NCBI RefSeq assembly: GCF_023806465.1
Contig: NZ_JAMSLS010000003.1
Coordinates: forward strand, 310,001 to 374,000
Direction: 5' to 3'
From: Thermomicrobium sp. CFH 73360
Lineage (GTDB): Bacteria; Chloroflexota; Chloroflexia; Thermomicrobiales; Thermomicrobiaceae
Length of the DNA stretch: 64,000 nucleotides
How positions within the stretch are numbered: the first letter of the stretch is position 1; each line of letters starts with the position of its first letter. The position numbers and the translations under genes were made by a program. A model generated the notes under the pieces. The model saw only the letters and a list, made by a program, of their open reading frames with translations. It searched no databases and was not told the origin of the DNA. Below, piece by piece: positions 34,743-44,405 of this stretch.

Positions 34743-37400
34743 TCACTCCTGCGAATTGGTGACGCTGCGGAGACGCGTCTGTTGCTGAAAGAGCCAGTCG
34801 AGCGCTTGCCGAGGCGAGAGCTGAGTCAAGTCAAGCGCGAGGAGTTCGCGAGCAAGAGCCTGCGCAGCGGCTGATCCGTCGGGGAAGCCGGGCAACGGGA
34901 GCTGCCGGGGACCTTGGGGCTCCGCGACACAGGGTTGTTCACTCTCTTTCTGCGCAATGGTGACCGCACTGGGTGGAGCGCTGAGGAATGCCTCAGCGCG
35001 GTCTGCGACCCAGGATGGGAGACCTGCCAAACGGGCCACATGGATGCCGTATGCGCGGTCAGCGGGGCCAGGGAGGACACGGTAGAGGAAGACAACGTGG
35101 CCGTCGCGCTCGATTGCGGCGACGTGGACGTTTGCGACCCGCGGGAGTTCGGCGGTCAGAGCGGTCAGTTCGAGAAAGTGGGTTGCAAAGAGGGTGCGGG
35201 CAGCGACGCGATTGTGGAGATCTTCAAGCACAGCGCGAGCAATCGCGAGGCCGTCCTGGGTTGCGGTGCCACGTCCAACTTCGTCAAGGATCACCAGACT
35301 GCGTCGGGTGGCCTGGCGGAGGATGGTTGCCGTCTCGATCATCTCGACCAGAAACGTGCTCTGGCCTCCGGGGAGATCGTCATGGGCGCCGATGCGGCTG
35401 AAGATACGGTCGACAAGACCGATCCGCGCGCGTTGGGCGGGGACGAAGGAACCGATTTGCGCAAGAAGCACGATCAATGCCACCTGACGTAGATATGTAC
35501 TCTTGCCACCCATGTTGGGACCGGTGACCAGGAGTATTTGTGGCCCCTCTCCGCCGAGCTGGCAATCGTTGGGAACGAAGGGGCGGTCGTCGAGTGTTGC
35601 TTCGACGACCGGGTGGCGACCGCCTCTGATCTCAAGCGTGTCGCTCTCCTCCAATTCTGGGCGTACCCAGCCGTACCGTGCTGCCACTTCCGCGAGAGCG
35701 CGAAAAGCATCCAGTTGCGCGATCCAACGAGCAAGATGCAACACCGCTCCACTCCGGTAGGTAACCTCGCGCGTCAGTCGCTCGAGCGCGGAACGCTCGA
35801 GTGCGGTGATCCGCGCTTCGGCTGCGAGAAGTCGCGCTTCTGCGTCCTTCAGTTCCGGAGTGATGAAGCGCTCACCGGTAGCGACTGTCTGTTTCCGCAC
35901 GTACTCGGGCGGAATCCGGTGGAGGTGGGGACGCGTGACCTCAAGGTAGTAACCAAACACTTTATTGTATCCGACCTTGAGTGAGCGGATACCGGTGCGT
36001 TCGCGTTCGCGCTGCTCGAGCGTTGCAAGGAAGCGGCGTGTCTCCTGGATGGCAGCGAGTTCGGCATCGAGTTCGGGACAGAAGCCGGGACGGATTCGCG
36101 CACCCTCTTCATCTTCGACGATCGCTCGTTCCAGCAGTGTGGCCAAGTCGTTACAGGAACCAGCCATCTCGGCGAAGACCCGGAGCGGCTCGTGTGAGGT
36201 AGCCCGGAGCGTACCCACGAGCGCCTCAGCGGTCGCGAGTGCCTGGCGTAGGGTGAGGAAGTCGCGGAGGGAGCCGGTACCCTGCACAATCCGGCTCATC
36301 AGCCGTTCCAAATCGCCAGCACCGAGCAGGATCTGAGCGAGCCGATGACGAAGTTCGGGGTTTGCGACGAGTATGGCGACGAAGTCCTGGCGGCGACGGA
36401 GTTCGACAAGGTCACGGATCGGCTCGCTGACAAGACGGCGGAGCGCGCGAGCTCCCATCGGCGTGCAGGTGAGGTCAAGGACCCCAAGCAGACTGCCGCG
36501 TGTTCCACCGGTGCGCAAGCCCCTGGTGAGTTCCAAGTTGCGGCGCGTTGCGGCGTCTAGTCCGACGCGGTACGCGGGGAGCTCTGTGCGCAGGCTGGTA
36601 AGCAGGGACACAAGGGAGGGATTCGTTCGTTCGAGATAGGCGACAATCGCACCAGCGGCTGCGAGGGCAGCGGGAGCATGCTCGCAGCCGAAGGGTGCAA
36701 GCGATTGGACGCCAAAGAGCGTGCGGAGGCGTTGTGCGGCACGGTCGGGGTCGAAGTGCCACGGTTCGAGGCGAGTGAGACGGCCTGCAGGTGGAAGCGA
36801 TCCCTCAAAGGTCTCGGCAACAAGGCACTCGGCTGGTGCGAGGCGAGCGAACTCTTCGGCAAGGAGTTCCATGCGGTCTCGGCCGGCGAGTTCCATGGTC
36901 GCGAACTCGCCGGTACTGACATCGACCCACGCTAGGCCGATGCGATCTCCGTGGAAAGCAACAGCAGCGAGATAGCAATTCTCAGTAGCGGGGAGAAGGG
37001 CAGCTTCGGCGACCGTCCCCGGTGTAAGGACGCGCGTGACGGCACGCTCGACGAGTCCACGCCCCGGCTCGCTCAGCTGCTCGGCAATGGCGACGGTGTG
37101 ACCGGCGGCGAGTAGTCTCCCGAGATAGTGGTGAAGCGCGTGGTGGGGGATTCCAGCCATCGGGACACGGCCGTTGCGCCCGAAAGAACGTGACGTCAGC
37201 GTGATGCGAGCATCACGGGCGACAATTTCAGCATCCTGATCGAAGGCTTCATAGAAATCGCCGAGTCGATAGAGAAGGATGGCATTGGGATATTGGGCCT
37301 TGAGGCGAAGGTACTGTCGACGTGAGGGGACGAGTTCCTCTGCCTCACGCATGCGCGATCGACGGGTCCGCGACTCGGTGGATGGTGCGCTGTTGGTCAT
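34743..37400 (-). CDS. mutS: DNA mismatch repair protein MutS
   Basis: 885 residues, full length. Mismatch-recognition FYE in LYRLGDFYEAFDQDA, connector and lever domains, core motif KVGYNKVFGYYLEVTRPH, then the ATPase: Walker A GPNMGGKSTYLRQ, Walker B SLVILDEVGRGTATQDG, and ATHFLELT. The C-terminus ends in a short tail. It recognises mismatches and recruits MutL, whose gene follows 3 bp later. Confidence 0.97.
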   Translation of the reverse strand: MTNSAPSTESRTRRSRMREAEELVPSRRQYLRLKAQYPNAILLYRLGDFYEAFDQDAEIVARDARITLTSRSFGRNGRVPMAGIPHHALHHYLGRLLAAGHTVAIAEQLSEPGRGLVERAVTRVLTPGTVAEAALLPATENCYLAAVAFHGDRIGLAWVDVSTGEFATMELAGRDRMELLAEEFARLAPAECLVAETFEGSLPPAGRLTRLEPWHFDPDRAAQRLRTLFGVQSLAPFGCEHAPAALAAAGAIVAYLERTNPSLVSLLTSLRTELPAYRVGLDAATRRNLELTRGLRTGGTRGSLLGVLDLTCTPMGARALRRLVSEPIRDLVELRRRQDFVAILVANPELRHRLAQILLGAGDLERLMSRIVQGTGSLRDFLTLRQALATAEALVGTLRATSHEPLRVFAEMAGSCNDLATLLERAIVEDEEGARIRPGFCPELDAELAAIQETRRFLATLEQRERERTGIRSLKVGYNKVFGYYLEVTRPHLHRIPPEYVRKQTVATGERFITPELKDAEARLLAAEARITALERSALERLTREVTYRSGAVLHLARWIAQLDAFRALAEVAARYGWVRPELEESDTLEIRGGRHPVVEATLDDRPFVPNDCQLGGEGPQILLVTGPNMGGKSTYLRQVALIVLLAQIGSFVPAQRARIGLVDRIFSRIGAHDDLPGGQSTFLVEMIETATILRQATRRSLVILDEVGRGTATQDGLAIARAVLEDLHNRVAARTLFATHFLELTALTAELPRVANVHVAAIERDGHVVFLYRVLPGPADRAYGIHVARLAGLPSWVADRAEAFLSAPPSAVTIAQKESEQPCVAEPQGPRQLPLPGFPDGSAAAQALARELLALDLTQLSPRQALDWLFQQQTRLRSVTNSQE

Positions 37401-37777
37401 GGGCAGCTGTCCTTTCCCTCCCCCGTTGTTCGGTCCGCGTCGTCAGCGTCAAGGATACGAAGCTGAAGGGGAGAGTGACTGGCTGGCAACGGTAACTACG
37501 GCGGTTCGGGGACGGACTGGGAGGAGAGACGTGAACGTGCTGCGCCGCATCGCCGGGATCAGTCCAGGAATGATCGGGAACTACCTTGTCATTCTGGCAC
37601 TCTCGTCCCGGGGCAGCGTGGCCTCAGTGATCGATGAAACGTGAACAAGGATCTTCTACCGTTTGAGTTTTAGTGGGAGGCTGCCGGAGAAAGAGAGCAT
37701 AGGCCCCGAGGGGTAGTGCCCGGGGCGACTCTCGATGAGAGTGACGGCCGAGGTTGGGGCGAGTTGGGGGACAAGAC
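37401..37777 (+). other. Gene-free stretch upstream of mutS
   Basis: Upstream region of the mutS-mutL operon. No supported gene, clear promoter pair or hairpin. Confidence 0.4.
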
Positions 37778-37987
37778 TCAGCGTGTCGTCGATGGTCGGC
37801 GGGAGAGTAGCCAGGCGAGCAGTGTAAAGGCGATCATGATCACCGTGCCGACGAAGACTGGTGGCCAGCGGTCGTGCGTCATCTCGCGGACAAAGAGGAG
37901 CGTCTCGCCAATTGCAACAATGATAGCGACCGCGATGGCGACCGAAAGGATCGGCACGACGAGGGCGAGGACCAGGTCACGGCGCAT
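37778..37987 (-). CDS. Small two-helix membrane protein
   Basis: 69 residues from ATG at 37987, preceded by GGAGGAG at 9 bp. Two hydrophobic helices (about 5-27 and 43-62) with a short loop and a basic SRRPSTTR tail. No family recognised. The ribosome site and clean membrane topology make it a likely gene. A longer frame from 38104 has no ribosome site. Confidence 0.6.
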   Translation of the reverse strand: MRRDLVLALVVPILSVAIAVAIIVAIGETLLFVREMTHDRWPPVFVGTVIMIAFTLLAWLLSRRPSTTR

Positions 37988-38280
37988 TCTGTCTGCCTCC
38001 TCCACTCCACCAAGCGGGCTGGTTGCGGCCAGCCGCCACAGACGCTCGTGTGGAGTATGCGTGACGGTGGCCGTCGTGGCAAGCTGGCACTCCTGAGAAC
38101 ACAAAACGGAGCAAAGGTTTCACCCTGGTGTCTGGACCAGTAGAGGAAGCGAGGGGCATGTTTGCCCTGCTCAGGTGTCCTGCAAGGCTCGCTGAAGACG
38201 CACGAGCATGCGATGATGGCATGCTGAGGAGTCTTGGGATCGTCGGAGCGCAGCGGGGTGGCCGGGAAAGGAGGACACCA

Positions 38281-39450
38281 GTGGAACTTCGGGAATTACT
38301 CGCAGAACGCATGAGCAGGCTAGGGACAGAGAGCGCGTTTGAAGTGCTAGCCCGGGCTCGGGCACTCGAGGCCCAAGGGCGTTCGATCATCCATTTGGAG
38401 ATTGGAGAACCGGATTTCGACACGCCGCCGCACATCGTCGAGGCGGCGGTAGAGGCACTGCGGGCGGGGGACACGCACTATACGCCGGCGGCTGGGCTGC
38501 CGGAATTGCGCGCGGCGATTGCGGAGGAGGTGAGGAGGACGCGTGGGATCCCGGTCGATCCGGAGCAGGTGGTTGTGACCCCCGGCGGGAAACCGATTAT
38601 GTTCTTCACCATCCTTGCGCTGGCGGAAAGTGGTGCCGAGGTGATTTATCCAGATCCGGGATTTCCGATCTATGAGTCGGTCATTCGTTTTGCTGGTGCT
38701 ACACCGGTGCCACTTCCGCTGCGTGAGGAGTTCGGGTTCGCGTTTGATCCGGCGGAGCTCCGCCGCCTGGTAACGAAGCGGACGCGACTGGTGATCGTGA
38801 ACTCGCCGCATAATCCGACGGGAGCGGTGGTCGGTCGGGAGGCACTCGAGGAGCTAGCGCGCCTGGCGCAGGAATTCGACTTCATGGTGCTTTCCGATGA
38901 GATCTATCGGCGGATCGTTTACGAGGGTGAGGTACTGAGCATTGCCAGCCTACCGGGGATGGCGGAACGGACGGTGATCCTTGATGGGTTCTCAAAGACG
39001 TACGCGATGACTGGTTGGCGACTTGGGTATGGAGTCGCACCACGCTGGCTGGCTGAGCATCTGGTGCGGCTGGCGGTGAACTGCCACTCCTGCGTGCCGG
39101 GATTCACACAACGGGCTGGGCTCGCGGCACTCCGAGGGCCGCAGGAGCCGGTTGAGCGGATGGTCGCAGAATTCCGGCGGCGTCGGGACGCTGTGGTGGA
39201 GGGGCTAAACAGCCTTCCCGGCGTCCGCTGCATGTTGCCGGCCGGAGCGTTCTATGTCTTTCCCAACATCACTGGTACGGGGCGATCGGCGGAGACGTTG
39301 GCCCGGGAGTTCCTCGAGCAGGCAGGCGTTGCCGCGCTGGCGGGGACGGCGTTTGGGCGGTTCGGTGAGGGATATTTACGTCTCTCCTTTGCCAACTCGA
39401 TGGAGAACTTGCTTGAGGCGATTGAGCGGATGCGGCGGTATCTGCTGTAG
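38281..39450 (+). CDS. PLP-dependent aminotransferase class I (aspartate aminotransferase type)
   Basis: 389 residues from GTG at 38281, chosen because AGGAGG lies 6 bp upstream; the frame is open further back but without family similarity. Family segments: LEIGEPDFDTPPHI, DTHYTPAAGLPELR, a PDPGFPIYES substrate loop, NSPHNPTGAVV, LSDEIYRRIVYE, PLP lysine Lys239 in GFSKTYAMTGWRLGY, and the C-terminal YLRLSFANS with the carboxylate-binding Arg. It probably interconverts aspartate or related amino acids and 2-oxo acids; exact specificity is unclear. Confidence 0.94.
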   Translation: MELRELLAERMSRLGTESAFEVLARARALEAQGRSIIHLEIGEPDFDTPPHIVEAAVEALRAGDTHYTPAAGLPELRAAIAEEVRRTRGIPVDPEQVVVTPGGKPIMFFTILALAESGAEVIYPDPGFPIYESVIRFAGATPVPLPLREEFGFAFDPAELRRLVTKRTRLVIVNSPHNPTGAVVGREALEELARLAQEFDFMVLSDEIYRRIVYEGEVLSIASLPGMAERTVILDGFSKTYAMTGWRLGYGVAPRWLAEHLVRLAVNCHSCVPGFTQRAGLAALRGPQEPVERMVAEFRRRRDAVVEGLNSLPGVRCMLPAGAFYVFPNITGTGRSAETLAREFLEQAGVAALAGTAFGRFGEGYLRLSFANSMENLLEAIERMRRYLL

Positions 39451-40152
39451 TCGAACGGAAAATGGGTCCAGACCTCCACTCGCGATCTGACACATGGCGC
39501 GAGTCGGAGCAGTTGTCTGGTGTGGCGGTTCTGTTCGCAGTCTCTGGTGCAGTTCCGGGGTAACAGGAGTTCGTAGCGACTTTCTGGTCTTTGTTCCTTC
39601 CGAGTCGTCCGGGACGCTGCGCTGTCTCAGCGGGTGCATACGGGTGCTCAGTCCCTGCGGCAACCTGCTGCCATGCACCCCGGATCAGCAGCGGTAACGC
39701 TTTGGGTCCGGTCGAGGGGGCGAGTGCGGAGCACGAGTGGGTGATCCGGGTCAACTGTTTGGTTGCTAAGCTGGCGATGCTCGGGACCTCGCACGATTCC
39801 GGTTCGGACGTGTGATGGCGACCGGTCATCCACAAGAGGGTGTTCACAGTCAGGATCGTTGCGAAGGATCTTGGACAGGTGAGAGGTGGGAAGAGAGATC
39901 GCACTCTAGCCACCTCCCCGTGGTCGTTCCGATGCTTCCCCGCCGGTTCGGAACTTCCTGACCGTTCGTCACTGCTCACTTTTCCTGTGACACGGAGAAG
40001 GAATGCAGCCTGCGCTGCGTTCTGGAGTCGGAAGGCTCGACCGCCGGAGCGTTGGAGCGCAAGGTGAGGCACCTGTTGCGTTGGGGGGACGCGCCCGTGG
40101 GGGTGAGGGTGTTGCGTCACTCAGCCCAAGAGGTCTTGCGGCGGTGGGCAGC
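39451..40152 (+). other. Gene-free stretch upstream of the respiratory cluster
   Basis: A 283-codon minus-strand open frame (39269-40120) looks spurious: random composition, no ribosome site and overlap with the aminotransferase. Nothing else is supported. Confidence 0.45.
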
Positions 40153-40164
40153 TTGCACTATCAT

Positions 40165-40179
40165 TGTAGTAATACTACA
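40165..40179. promoter_or_regulatory. Perfect palindromic operator candidate before the respiratory cluster
   Basis: TGTAGTA-A-TACTACA: 7-bp perfect inverted repeat around one base, 67 bp before the subunit II ATG. A TTGCAC box lies at 40153-40158. The AT-rich palindrome stands out in GC-rich flanks, as a regulator site overlapping the promoter would. Confidence 0.5.
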
Positions 40180-40245
40180 GAGTATCAAAACGACATACTG
40201 TCAGGCGTTGTCTTGCGGGTACGCCGGGCGGCGGAAGGGGGTGTT

Positions 40246-40767
40246 ATGCAGGTCGGCGTCGGGGTTGTGTTTTTCATCTTTGTCGTCCTGTGGACAGGGG
40301 CATTGTGGTGGATTGCGACGCGAGCGGCGCTAACAGCTCCCTACGAGCGCGTCAGTGCAGTGGTCTCTCGGTTACGGCGATGGGGCGCGCTGATTGTGGT
40401 GGTCGTGCTTGGGGCGGCCTTCATTCTTTCGTTACCATTTCTGCCCTATCCGACGAGTCGAGCCGCGCGACTTGGATCCCCTCAGGTCACAGTTGAGGTG
40501 ACTGGACGGATGTGGGCCTGGGAGCTGAGTCAGAAGACGATTCCGCGAGGCCAGACCGTGGAGTTTGTCGTGAGGGCGCTTGATGTCAACCATGGGTTTG
40601 GCATCTACGCGCCAGATGGGCGAATTGTGACGCAGGTGCAGGCTATGCCGGGCTACACGAACCGACTTCTCTACCGGTTCGATGAACCAGGGACCTACAC
40701 GATTCGCTGCCTGGAGTTCTGTGCCACTGGTCATCATCTCATGGTGGCTGAGTTCACCGTGGAGTGA
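40246..40767 (+). CDS. CuA-containing haem-copper reductase subunit II
   Basis: 173 residues from ATG at 40246, with GGAAGGGGG upstream. Two N-terminal membrane helices (about 3-24 and 42-62), then a cupredoxin domain with the full CuA ligand set: His116 in NHGFGIY, then Cys155, Glu157, Cys159, His163 and Met166 in CLEFCATGHHLM. CuA accepts electrons from soluble cytochromes or cupredoxins. The protein is short, like subunit II of ba3-type and other B-like reductases. Its stop overlaps the GTG of subunit I. Confidence 0.93.
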   Translation: MQVGVGVVFFIFVVLWTGALWWIATRAALTAPYERVSAVVSRLRRWGALIVVVVLGAAFILSLPFLPYPTSRAARLGSPQVTVEVTGRMWAWELSQKTIPRGQTVEFVVRALDVNHGFGIYAPDGRIVTQVQAMPGYTNRLLYRFDEPGTYTIRCLEFCATGHHLMVAEFTVE

Positions 40768-42269
40768 AAGGTGCGAGGGAGGCCATGGCAGGACGAGTTG
40801 GCAACGGGAACAGTGCCCGAGCGCAGCAGTCGGTCGAGCAGGCTACGCTGGTGTACATGCTGGTCGGTTTCGCCGTGTTTCTCCTCATGGGCGTCCTGGG
40901 GCTCCTGATGCGCTTGCAGCACGCTGGCTGGATCGATCTTGGGCCGCGTTGGTTTTACCGCATCATGACGCTGCATGGATCGGGGATGGTTGCCGGTGTC
41001 CTGTTGGCATCACTCGGGGGAGTGGCGCGGGTCATCGCGCCGCGCATTGGGTTAAGTCCGCGGCTCCTCTGGACCGCCTTTGTCGTCTACTTTCTTGGCT
41101 CGGGGCTGGTCATTTTGGCAACACTGGTGGGTGGCTTCGCCGCGGGATGGACAACAACCTACCCCTTGCCCGTGCGTGGCGACTGGCCAATGAGTGCGAC
41201 CTGGGGGTTTCTCCTCGGTTACACACTTGTCGCCGTGGCCTTTTTGCTGTGGTGTCTGGCCGTGCTGGTCGGGGCATTGAGGACCTTTGGTGGTTTCGGG
41301 AACACACTTGCCTGGCCGGTGCTGTTTGGTCGCAAGACAGAGCGTCCGGTCCCGACTGGTCCGGAGCTCGCCGCCACAGTGGTGGCGATCGATGGGATCA
41401 TTGCGGTTGGGGCGGGTGTGGTGTATCTGGTACCGATTTTCGCGGAAATGCTGGGGTTGGTCAGCGGCTTTGATGTCCTTTTTGCGAAAAACATGTTGTT
41501 CCTGTTTGGGCATACGCTGGTGAACCTGAACATCTACCTCGCTGTCGCCCTTGTCTATGCCACACTAGGCGCCTATACCGGACGGACGTTCAAAATGGGC
41601 TTTCCCGTAGCCCTGGCCTTTAATTTGGTTATCATTCTTGTGCTCTTGCCCTATTTCCACCACCTGTATCAGGACTTTGTGCAGCCTTGGCCGCTGCACC
41701 TCATTGGACAGTTTGGTTCCTATGCGGTGGGAGTTCCGGCCTTCTTTGTGACCATTATTGGAAGCCTTGGTCTTCTGTACGGGTCACGGGTGCGATGGTC
41801 TGCGCCGGTCATCTTCATTCTCGCTGGGCTGTGGGGTTGGGTTGTCGGGGGCTTTGCCGCGATACTTGACGGAACGATTGCGATCAACAACGTCATGCAT
41901 AACACGCTTTGGGTGCCAGCGCACTTTCACTCTTATTATCTCTTTGGTGCTGCTGGTTTTACCTGGGCCTATCTGTTCCACACGCTGGGAGGCGTTGAGG
42001 GTTGGGTGACAAGCCCGGCGGCGCGTTGGCTCGGATGGCTGTACGCAATTGGCGCCGGAGGATTCGTCCTCGCATTCTTCTTGTCCGGACTGCAGAGTGT
42101 ACCGCGCCGATACGCTGAGCACATTGCTGCCTGGCAAGTGCTCGGGCAGGTGGCAGTGCCATTTGTGCTCCTGCTGGGTATCGCCTTCCTTGGTCTCCTC
42201 ATCCTTGGGCTCCGTGCCGTACCGGCTGCGTGGCGAGCCCCTGCTCCGGCACCCGGATCGAATGATTAG
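40764..42269 (+). CDS. Haem-copper reductase catalytic subunit I (atypical; lacks the cross-linked Tyr)
   Basis: 501 residues, about 12 or more membrane helices. Start GTG at 40764 overlaps the previous stop; ATG at 40785 with GAGGG upstream is equally possible. The six metal-binding histidines are present: His71 (LHGSGM), His250, the His299-His300 pair, His387 and His389 (AHFHSYY). In A- and B-family oxygen reductases His250 is followed four residues on by the Tyr that cross-links to it; here that position is Asn254 (HTLVN), and the next Tyr is at 258. So it may be a NO reductase-type or divergent oxygen reductase. With subunit II it forms the terminal reductase. Confidence 0.9.
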   Translation: MKGAREAMAGRVGNGNSARAQQSVEQATLVYMLVGFAVFLLMGVLGLLMRLQHAGWIDLGPRWFYRIMTLHGSGMVAGVLLASLGGVARVIAPRIGLSPRLLWTAFVVYFLGSGLVILATLVGGFAAGWTTTYPLPVRGDWPMSATWGFLLGYTLVAVAFLLWCLAVLVGALRTFGGFGNTLAWPVLFGRKTERPVPTGPELAATVVAIDGIIAVGAGVVYLVPIFAEMLGLVSGFDVLFAKNMLFLFGHTLVNLNIYLAVALVYATLGAYTGRTFKMGFPVALAFNLVIILVLLPYFHHLYQDFVQPWPLHLIGQFGSYAVGVPAFFVTIIGSLGLLYGSRVRWSAPVIFILAGLWGWVVGGFAAILDGTIAINNVMHNTLWVPAHFHSYYLFGAAGFTWAYLFHTLGGVEGWVTSPAARWLGWLYAIGAGGFVLAFFLSGLQSVPRRYAEHIAAWQVLGQVAVPFVLLLGIAFLGLLILGLRAVPAAWRAPAPAPGSND

Positions 42270-42622
42270 CATGTGAAGTCAGGTCGGCGTCGTGGGGTTG
42301 CAACACGAGCGGTCGAGTTCTGATCGTGAAGGTGGTTCGACGCAGCGTCTCAGCTCACCGTCTCTTCCGATGATCTTCCAACGTTGGGGACGATCGGGTG
42401 AACGGGAAGGACAACGCACGGCGTTCCGGAGGGTATCGTTCCCGTACCGGTAAACGATCGTATGACATGGACAGTGTTGCTCAGCTCGATTGTCTGGTGG
42501 CCGGGTGGGGGTCAGGATTTGTATGTCAGCCGGGTTGTCTCTCACCAGAACCTGCAACTGATTGCGCAGATGACGCTTGCGGAACGCTTCCAGAGGGCTG
42601 TTCGTTGAACTGAGGGGTGCTG
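42270..42622 (+). other. Gap between subunit I and the FNT gene
   Basis: 353 bp without a supported gene. It could hold a separate promoter for the FNT gene, but no convincing -35/-10 pair is seen. Confidence 0.4.
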
Positions 42623-43459
42623 ATGCGAGACCAGAGTGCTTTGCGATTCGAAGCAGCGGCCGCGGAAAAGATCGGGGATGCGGTTAGTCCAGTTGAACTT
42701 GTGGCAGCGGCAGTTGAAGCGAGTGAGCGGAAGGCGAGACTTGCTGTTGTTCCGATGATCCTCCGCGGAGCGCTCAGCGGTGCGTTGCTGGGCGCAGCGA
42801 CCCTCCTTGCTGTGACGGCCTGGGCACAGGGGTTGCCGCGGCTGGTCGGTGCACTGGTCTTCCCGGTTGGTTTTTGTATGCTGGTCCTCTTGGGTCTGGA
42901 GCTGGCCACCGGAAATTTTGCGCTGCTTCCTGCTGGCTGGTATGCCGGACGCGTCAGTCTTGGGGCAGTCGCGCGGAACTGGTGGTGGGTCTATGGTGGA
43001 AATCTCCTCGGCGGTATCGGTTTTGCAGTCCTGGCGGTGGCTTCTCTGACCGGGTGGTGGAGCCATGATGCTGGTGCGGTTGGGGAGCAGCTGCGGCAAG
43101 TGGCCGTGAGCAAGACCATAGCTTACGCCGAGGAAGGATGGCGCGGCTGGATGACGGTACTGACGAAAGCGGTGCTCGCCAACTGGCTGGTTACGGTGGG
43201 AACGATGCTCAGCTATAGCTCACGGTCCACCGTGGGCAAAGTTGTTGTCATGTGGCTGCCCATACTGACCTTCTTTGGACTTGCCTACGAACATTCCATT
43301 GTGAATATGTTTGTTATTCCTGCTGGCATACTTGCTGGAGCACCGATTGGTTTCAGTGCCTGGTGGCTTTGGAATCAGGTACCGGCGACTCTGGGAAATA
43401 TTGTGGGGGGAGCTCTCCTGACCGGCCTTGCTCTTACGTGGTCATTTGGACGGCGGTGA
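42623..43459 (+). CDS. FNT-family formate/nitrite channel
   Basis: 278 residues from ATG at 42623, with GAGGGG 5 bp upstream. Six hydrophobic helices. FNT signatures: GLELATGNFALLP in the second helix region and GKVVVMWLPILTFFGLAYEHSIVNMF, which contains the central-pore His of EHS(I/V)(A/V)NM. Typical FNT members (FocA, NirC) conduct formate, nitrite or hydrosulfide as pentamers. Its place between reductase subunit I and CtaG suggests nitrite or another small anion linked to respiration; the substrate is inferred only. Confidence 0.88.
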   Translation: MRDQSALRFEAAAAEKIGDAVSPVELVAAAVEASERKARLAVVPMILRGALSGALLGAATLLAVTAWAQGLPRLVGALVFPVGFCMLVLLGLELATGNFALLPAGWYAGRVSLGAVARNWWWVYGGNLLGGIGFAVLAVASLTGWWSHDAGAVGEQLRQVAVSKTIAYAEEGWRGWMTVLTKAVLANWLVTVGTMLSYSSRSTVGKVVVMWLPILTFFGLAYEHSIVNMFVIPAGILAGAPIGFSAWWLWNQVPATLGNIVGGALLTGLALTWSFGRR

Positions 43460-43502
43460 AGAACGTTGTTTCTGCCATGGCGACTCAGGGTGAGGTGGTC
43501 GT

Positions 43503-44363
43503 GTGGCAGAGCCGTTGATCTGGCTTCCAGTTGGGGCGTGGTTTGATCCAGGGTATTGGACCTGGCGTCTTCCGGTTTTGTTCGTCCTTGGTGGGATGCT
43601 ACTTTCCTACAGTATTGGAGTGAGCAAGCTTTTCTTGAAACGCAGGAGCGGTTGGCTTGTACGCCGGACGATCTGGTGGTTGCTGGGCTTTGCGCTTCTC
43701 CTGCTGGCACTTCTCTCTCCACTCGATGAGCTTGGTGGGCTCTTCTTCTCCTGGCACATGGTGCAGCATCTCGCGTTGCTCTATGCAGCGCCATTGCTCT
43801 TGGCGGGCTGGCCGCTGACGGTGGCCGTGTGGTCGTTGCCGAGGAGTGGTCGGCAATTGATGCGGCGGCTGCTGCGCAGAGGGGGTGTTGGCGCTCAGCT
43901 CTTGAATCAGGCGACGCGGCCGTCGGTTGCGCTTGTGGCGGGGATTGTCACGTTGTGGTTGTGGCATTACCCGCCACTGTATGACGCGGTGCTTACCCGG
44001 CGCTGGCTGCATGATCTTGAGCACGTCACCTTCTTCCTTGGAGCGCTTCTGTACTGGTGGCCGATTGTCGAGGCGCCGCCGGTGCGACGGCGCTTTCGCA
44101 GTGATGCGGGGCGAGCATTCTACCTCATCCTTGGTGGGACCCAGGCCGGGATTCTCGGGGCATTGGTAACGTTTTGGCCAGACGTTCTCTATCACCGCTA
44201 TCTCTTGCACATCACGGAGCATAGTCGCTTGATGGCTGACCAGGTCTTCGGCGGGTTAGTGATGTGGCTCAGTGGGCCGCTGGTGGTCGGCATACTGGCA
44301 CTGGCGACCCTGGGACGAGAAGCGCAGCAGGTTGCCGAAACGCGCGTAGTCGCACCACACTGA
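43503..44363 (+). CDS. CtaG/Caa3-type cytochrome oxidase assembly factor
   Basis: 286 residues from GTG at 43503. About seven membrane helices. The family motif LLSPLDELGGLFFSWHMVQHLALLYAAPLLLAG, with HMVQH and further histidines in LWHYPPLYDAVL and LHITEHSRLMADQ, matches the Caa3_CtaG family, thought to help deliver copper to haem-copper oxidases. It follows the FNT gene by 43 bp and belongs to the same cluster, supporting that the CuA reductase is assembled. Confidence 0.9.
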   Translation: MAEPLIWLPVGAWFDPGYWTWRLPVLFVLGGMLLSYSIGVSKLFLKRRSGWLVRRTIWWLLGFALLLLALLSPLDELGGLFFSWHMVQHLALLYAAPLLLAGWPLTVAVWSLPRSGRQLMRRLLRRGGVGAQLLNQATRPSVALVAGIVTLWLWHYPPLYDAVLTRRWLHDLEHVTFFLGALLYWWPIVEAPPVRRRFRSDAGRAFYLILGGTQAGILGALVTFWPDVLYHRYLLHITEHSRLMADQVFGGLVMWLSGPLVVGILALATLGREAQQVAETRVVAPH

Positions 44364-44405
44364 GAAGCTACGGTATGACGCACGACGGGTGCGCGAAGGA
44401 GGAGT

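Noticed and set aside
39269-40120. 283-codon minus-strand open frame
   Set aside because: Random composition, no ribosome site, overlaps the aminotransferase C-terminus.
42270-42622. Small gene between subunit I and the FNT gene (missing subunit)
   Set aside because: No frame with a ribosome site or membrane helix.
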